Source of the DNA: Cristatella mucedo
Lineage: Eukaryota > Bryozoa > Phylactolaemata > Cristatellidae
Length of the DNA stretch: 64,000 nucleotides
Direction of reading: 5' to 3'
Assembly (NCBI GenBank): GCA_009760855.2
Contig: WPIO01000007.1
Location: 4,745,001 to 4,809,000 of the forward strand
The translations under genes and the position numbers were made by a program. The notes under the pieces are model-generated. The model saw only the letters and a list, made by a program, of their open reading frames with translations, made no database searches and was not told where the DNA came from. Of the stretch, positions 58,887 through 64,000 are shown in pieces (within the stretch, counting starts at the first letter, position 1; each line of letters starts with the position of its first letter).

Positions 58887-59250
58887 ATTAAGCGCCCCCA
58901 GAGAACTCAATCTCTTTCTAGGCGCTTTACATTTGCTGCAAAGGGAAATGCAATTAAATGGTAAGTAAAATCATGCTTGAAAAACAAACAAAATGAATAA
59001 TATGGTTAGGGGTGACATGCACAGGGTCAGCATGCAAATGTGGTTAGTGGCAGCATGCACAGTGTCAGCACGCATAAGCACATCAAGGACGAATCACAGG
59101 GACCCACTAAATGCTGTCCTAAATAGGTGTTTTTAAGTTCCTTTTAAATGTGGTCAGGTCAGGGGATGTTCTGACGCAGGTCGGGAGGGAGTTCCAGGCT
59201 TTGGGAGCATACGAACTAAATGCACGGTCTCCAAAGGATTTGAGGTTTGC
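58887..59250 (-). mobile_element. LINE-A 3' end, young subfamily, tail lost
   Basis: UTR and about 40 C-terminal codons on the minus strand, nearly identical to the 57.8-58.1 kb copy. The final GCGCTTTATCAAGTGC and (ATT)n part is missing: the sequence starts at TTAAGCGCCC in plus-strand terms. Confidence 0.93.
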
Positions 59251-59344
59251 GTAGGAATCCCCGTAGGTTATGCACACATTCTTGGAGGCAGCAATGCAAA
59301 GTGTGCATGCAGATGCTTACAGCTCCTTTCCCCCTTTATACTAA

Positions 59345-59610
59345 TAATCCGAATCTTAATAAAAAAATATGTATAGCACTGTATAGCAACCTTAAGAGAA
59401 CTAAATCTTCTTCTCACTGGCACTTGACGTATGCTAGACAGGAAGCACGCCAATTGGTCAGGGATGACAAACACACCTGCCGCTTGCAAAAGTACTCTAA
59501 GGGCAATTCGGACTAACGAAGTAAATGCTGCGTGGTATAGCTCGGTTTTTCGCGTATTTTGAAATCTCATCCAGTCAGGGAGAATCGTCACTGCTGATGC
59601 TCCTGCCATT
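59345..59610 (-). mobile_element. Diverged LINE-A relative, 3' end
   Basis: The minus strand retains GACTGGATGAGATTTC, GCATTTACTTCGTTAGTCCG, AATTGCCCTTAGAGTAC, AAGTGCCAGTGAGAAGAAGA, TTTAGTTCTCTTAAGGTTGC and TATACAGTGCTATACATA. These are in LINE-A UTR order but strongly diverged. Its TTTAGTTCTCTTAAG-GCTATACA end is closer to SINE-1 than the common LINE-A end is, so it may stand near the true SINE-1 donor. Confidence 0.65.
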
Positions 59611-59718
59611 AGACATGCTTGGAGCAGACACTCATACATGTAAAGTGCTGTAAGCATCAGGGCGCTAATGAGCAGACCTTTCTCGCTTTAAACGTAAGCG
59701 TTGCTCGGATTCACTTAT

Positions 59719-59726
59719 GGGGGGGG
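59719..59726 (+). repeat. G8 homopolymer
   Basis: Eight consecutive G, the last of the G/C runs in the window. Confidence 0.9.
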
Positions 59727-60034
59727 AGAACTGTGTCCTATAGGTCACTAAAATCAAACCTTGGTTCCAAGCTTCAAAAGCATTTCTGCTATGTCCATGG
59801 CCCACTCGAGCACCTATTTAAGCTGCCAATAAAGTGCGATCACATTTTAACCACTATTATCAGAGCGGTGTATCAGCAAGAGGACCTAAGTGTTGGCTTC
59901 TGCTACGATTACCTCTACAATTTGCCATCTGCTATACATTTCTACACCTTTCTTGCCATCATACGGTCTTCTCTCCTCACTACAGTACATATAGACATCG
60001 ACGTCAGTCATGCTGAGTTCTCTTTCTCATCTCT

Positions 60035-60545
<511 letters not shown>

Positions 60546-60729
60546 GTGGTTTCTAAGTTCTGGGGCAGGTGAATAGCTATTTAGCACTGCTAGCTACTTT
60601 ATTCTGCAGCACTTCCTCCTCCTACCTTAAGCCCACCTGGTCATGCGTAATTGCCAACGAATGCATTCCGGTAAGCACCGCAAGACCTTGAGAACTAGCA
60701 GCATGGTTTTCACAATGAGCACAATATAA

Positions 60730-60994
60730 GAATAATAATAATAATGCATTTGATATAGCACCCTCAGAGAACTCAATCTCTTTCAAAGCACTTTACACTA
60801 GCTGCAAAGGAAGTACGATCGAATGGTTAGTGGTAGCATGCTCGATAAACAACAAGAACAACATGTTTAGGGTGCCATGCACAGGGTCAGCATGCAAGTT
60901 TGGTTAGTGGCAGCACGGAACAGTGTCAGCACGACAAGCACATGAAGGACATAGCACAGGGACCCACTAAATGCTGTGATAAATAAATGCGTTG
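60730..60994 (-). mobile_element. LINE-A 3' UTR, diverged subfamily
   Basis: The minus-strand UTR carries TTTATTTATCACAGCATTTA, AAAGTGCTTTGAAAGAGATT, GTTCTCTGAGGGTGCTATAT and (ATT)5. It shares the CATTTATCACAG variant with the copy at 62.8-64.0 kb. Confidence 0.9.
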
Positions 60995-62833
60995 TTGGTT
61001 TCTGGTGGCCCATCATTGCCGATGTTCGCCACCACATGACGCTCGCCGGCTGCTCCAAGCGATCGAGCGGCTCTGCTGCTCAATTCATCGGTCTCATTTA
61101 GGACGAGAAACCCGAGATACTGCTACTTCCGCAGCCTGTACTCTGGCACTTCATTTTGGCTCTCCCTATTCGTGCGGTCAACGAACGAAAACCACAACTA
61201 CTGAACGAGCACTTAACTTCTTCTGAATTTTCTCCTTGAGCTGCTTCCCTATCTCAGCACACACAAATGGCTCTTGTAGCGTGCAGCGGCAGCAAAATAT
61301 TGTGAATCAATATTAATTAGGCAATTTTATGTTTAGAGCTGAAGCAGCAGTAAGATTTGCACAATAACCATCGAAGCCAGTTAGAGCAATAAAGTGCTTT
61401 TGCAGCCATATTTACCAACAGCTACGATCCATTTAGCTAAAATGGGCCTGTAACTGCATGAGAGACAGCAGATTAATTTAAACTTTTGATCGTCAACGGG
61501 CACATGTGTAGCCGCATGTGTAGACGCTTCGCGGCTTGAGCATCCATTACCAACAGAGTAACAACATGTAACGAAACAAGGAAATCCGAAACATGGAAAG
61601 CTGAAACAAGGCCAACAGATAACTGGTTAGGCATAATAGTTGGAAACTTTGCTTGGTGGATATCGAGACGCAGCCAGCATCCGTGATCCATTTAAATTCA
61701 GTGCGCGTGCTGGTTGTGAATGTAATGCAAATGCCCTCTCCTCTCGGGTACGAAACGGAGCAATCAATCACACTCGTTCTTCTCGGTAGCATTCTACACG
61801 ACGGAGTCATCCATGAGAGCCCCTGTTGTGAGTATTTGGTGGTCTATTTCCTCCTCGCCCCTTGCTATGGCTGAGTGTATTAATCTCACGAAGCTTAGCA
61901 AAACCATCACAGAGACGCCACTACAGTACTGAAGTCGACGTTTGGCTGTGGAGGACCGGCCTGTGAGCCAAATGATAACAAATCATTGCAATAAATACCC
62001 TTTATCCTATTCCTTAGCTCAAGACCAAAATAGATTCTGCTGCCACGACCGACTCGTAGCTGTCAGCGACGAGCTGCATTGGAGGCCAAATTGACTTGGT
62101 AGCATTGCATTTAGTTAGGCACTTTTCCTAATTTACGCAGCCTGACGCAAGCAGCTCTGGCCCGGCTAAGCGGCTTATTGCTTCGCGGTCACGGTGCAAT
62201 AGTTCAAGTGCTAACGCACACAAACCACTTCAGATGCCCTCTCGTTGATGTGTTTACAAATACTGCAAGCAGTTTTTTGAGAAAGGAAACGTGATAGATT
62301 CATCTGCGCGAAACCAGACCGGCAAGCTATCTGTTATCCCAGCAGTTCTATGATAAAGTGGTTCCAAGCAACGTTGGGCAGTAGCCTACTAGCCCGGGCT
62401 GCATCTAGCATGAGCTATGTCATGTGAGATTCGTATGCAAAGAAATAGTACTAGTAGCGGCACTTTGAATATTGCCATCATTACCGAGGACCAACAGCAG
62501 TCAGCTACCGGCGCCGTATTGGTAACAGAGCTGCCAGCATCGCGAGTAACGAGGCTAACTGAGCGAAGCTGGAATAGTCTGCAGTGCGAGGCTGCGGATG
62601 ACTTCACGGTAGCATTCCCAATATAAATCGGAGGCCTTGCTCTTTAGGCCCGCTTGGTATCCCGCAGGTTCAGGCTTTCAGAGACTTTAAACAAGATATA
62701 TTATGACACTTGTCTAGCTGAGTGTAATTTTGATTGAGGAATTGACAGTTGAAACCTGCAGCAGTTCCAGCAAGGAGATTTTATGTGGTGCTAGAATTCA
62801 GAAGCCGCGAGATTTGTACTTGCAGCAATAGAA
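60995..62833. other. Unassigned intergenic stretch
   Basis: Small frames on both strands, none recognised; no repeats seen. Confidence 0.5.
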
Positions 62834-64000
62834 AATAATAAATAGTAATAATAATAAAAATAACTTGGTATAGCGCCCTCAGAGGACTCATTCTATTTCA
62901 AGGCACTTTACATTTGCTGCAAACGAAGCACAATCTAGTTACGAGCACGAAAAACGAAGTTACGACGCACAAGTTAGTGGTAGCATCCTCAATAAACAAC
63001 AAGAATAACATACTTAGTGTTGTTTGGTTGCACAGCAGAGAGCCATACGAACTACACTTAGGCGTGACATTCACAGGGTCAGTATGCAAGAATGGTTAGT
63101 GGCAGCATACACAGTGTCAGCATACATAAGCACACAAAGGACGAGTCGCAAGGACCCAATAAATGCTGTGATAAATAGATGCGTTTTTATTTTCTTTATA
63201 AAATGTGGTCAAGTCAGGAGATATCATGACGCCAGTCGGGAGTGAGTTCCAGGCTTTGGGAGTATACGAACTAAAGGCACGGTCTCCAAAGAATTTGAGA
63301 TTTCTACGAGGTATGGATACAGAGTCAGATTCCAAAAAGCAGGTGGTATGATGCTTAGCTTGGTGGGGCAGCAGATCTGATATGTAGGCTAGATCCAAAG
63401 AATAAAGAGATCTAAACGTGAAGTCGATGCGTTGCTTGACTGGGAGCCACTGCAGGTAGGCGAGAAGTGGTGTGATGTGGCAACTGCGACGTTCATGACA
63501 GACAAGCCTAGCTGCAGAGCTTTGCACCACCAGTAAACGTCTGATTGCACAGGCCGGTTGACCAGCAAGCAGTGAGTTACAGAAGTCAAGACGGATGTCA
63601 CAAATGCACGGACCAATTTAGATATTGTATCCCTGTCTAAACAAGCCCGAATTTTAGCAATCTTAGGTAACCGAAAGTAGACAGACTTGACTGTGGAGCT
63701 GATGTGGTCGTCTAAGGAAAAAGGCCACTTTGGAACATGGCACGTGGATTTCGTGCAGATTCAAAAGGAGCTATGCTGGCAGAGCCAGTTGTGAGCATTA
63801 ACCTTTCCAATTTCTGAATCACACTTGGTTTGTCCTTAACTAGTAAGTTGGTTCAATCATCATTTAATTTGAGAAGGTTTGCTTCCCTCCATGTGCGGAT
63901 TCCAACACTACATTCAGCAAGGGAGTTGAGAGAACTCGATGCGCTGGAGAGCTGGGAGAGATAAAAGAACTACTAGCTGATTTAACAGTCTCTTTTTTAT
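62834..64000 (-). mobile_element. LINE-A 3' half running off the right edge
   Basis: Minus strand from the edge: LLKLNDD (RT thumb), SVIQKLERLMLTT, IRACLDRDTISKLVRAFVTS, a frameshift, then a 137-codon open frame (63530-63117). That frame has SAARLVCHERRSCHITPLLA, WLPVKQRIDF, LAYISDLLPHQAKHHTTCFL, LKFFGDRAFSSYTPKAWNSL and PDLTTF. UTR and (ATT)n tail follow at the low-coordinate end. A 44-bp insertion in the UTR (63018-63061) is flanked by ACTTAG on both sides. The YADD region may lie beyond the window. Confidence 0.93.

Overview
The window looks like repeat-dense, intergenic nuclear DNA from an invertebrate animal, probably aquatic. I found no convincing host protein gene, rRNA, tRNA gene or CRISPR array. 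The evidence for this kind of genome is: (i) at least 22 fragments of an L2/CR1-like non-LTR retrotransposon (called LINE-A here), whose 3' end is a fixed segment followed by (ATT)n; (ii) seven fragments of a second, related LINE (LINE-B) ending in an (ATTAC)-type tail; (iii) two tRNA-derived SINE families (SINE-1 and SINE-2); (iv) three copies of a short non-autonomous hAT-like DNA transposon; and (v) abundant (CT)n, (TA)n, (CATA)n and CAG/CTG microsatellites plus many G/C homopolymers of 8-13 bases. The species cannot be named from the sequence. Family names are local labels; the L2/CR1 assignment rests on recognising RT and C-terminal motifs by eye.

Layout. 1-14.9 kb is relatively GC-rich. 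It holds a LINE-B end, two SINE-2 copies, a CT/GA inverted repeat, two minisatellites, one hAT-like MITE, one LINE-A tail, the (TA)n and (CATA)n-(TA)n arrays, and a degraded charged-repeat peptide of the kind seen near Helitron helicases. 14.9-17.7 kb is a nested cluster of LINE-B and LINE-A. 18.3-19.3 kb is a CT-rich block. 21.9-25.4 kb holds a LINE-A copy interrupted by a SINE-1, then a MITE and another LINE-A 3' half. 27-33 kb has LINE-A, LINE-B and SINE-2 ends, a (TA)n array, a GA block and a well-preserved LINE-A C-terminus. 35-43 kb has four LINE-A ends, a SINE-2, a 153-bp (TA)n array and several CT/GA tracts. 45-50 kb holds LINE-B and SINE copies. 50.7-53.4 kb is the longest LINE-A copy, from the start of the endonuclease domain to the 3' tail. 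53.4-56.1 kb is AT-rich with faint LINE traces. 56.8-64 kb holds SINE-1, a MITE and five LINE-A copies, including the youngest-looking ones.

How the parts work together. LINE-A encodes a reverse transcriptase that, in this type of element, recognises the 3' end of its RNA. SINE-1 carries a LINE-A-like 3' end behind a pol III promoter head, so it is most simply read as a parasite of the LINE-A machinery. A short motif resembling GCGCTATACAAATG recurs in the 3' region of all four retroelement families and is the most interesting pattern in the window. A second notable pattern is that two independent LINE-A copies carry a long (CT)n array at the point where the RT reading frame encodes alternating Leu-Ser/Pro, so the microsatellites appear to have grown out of the RT gene itself.
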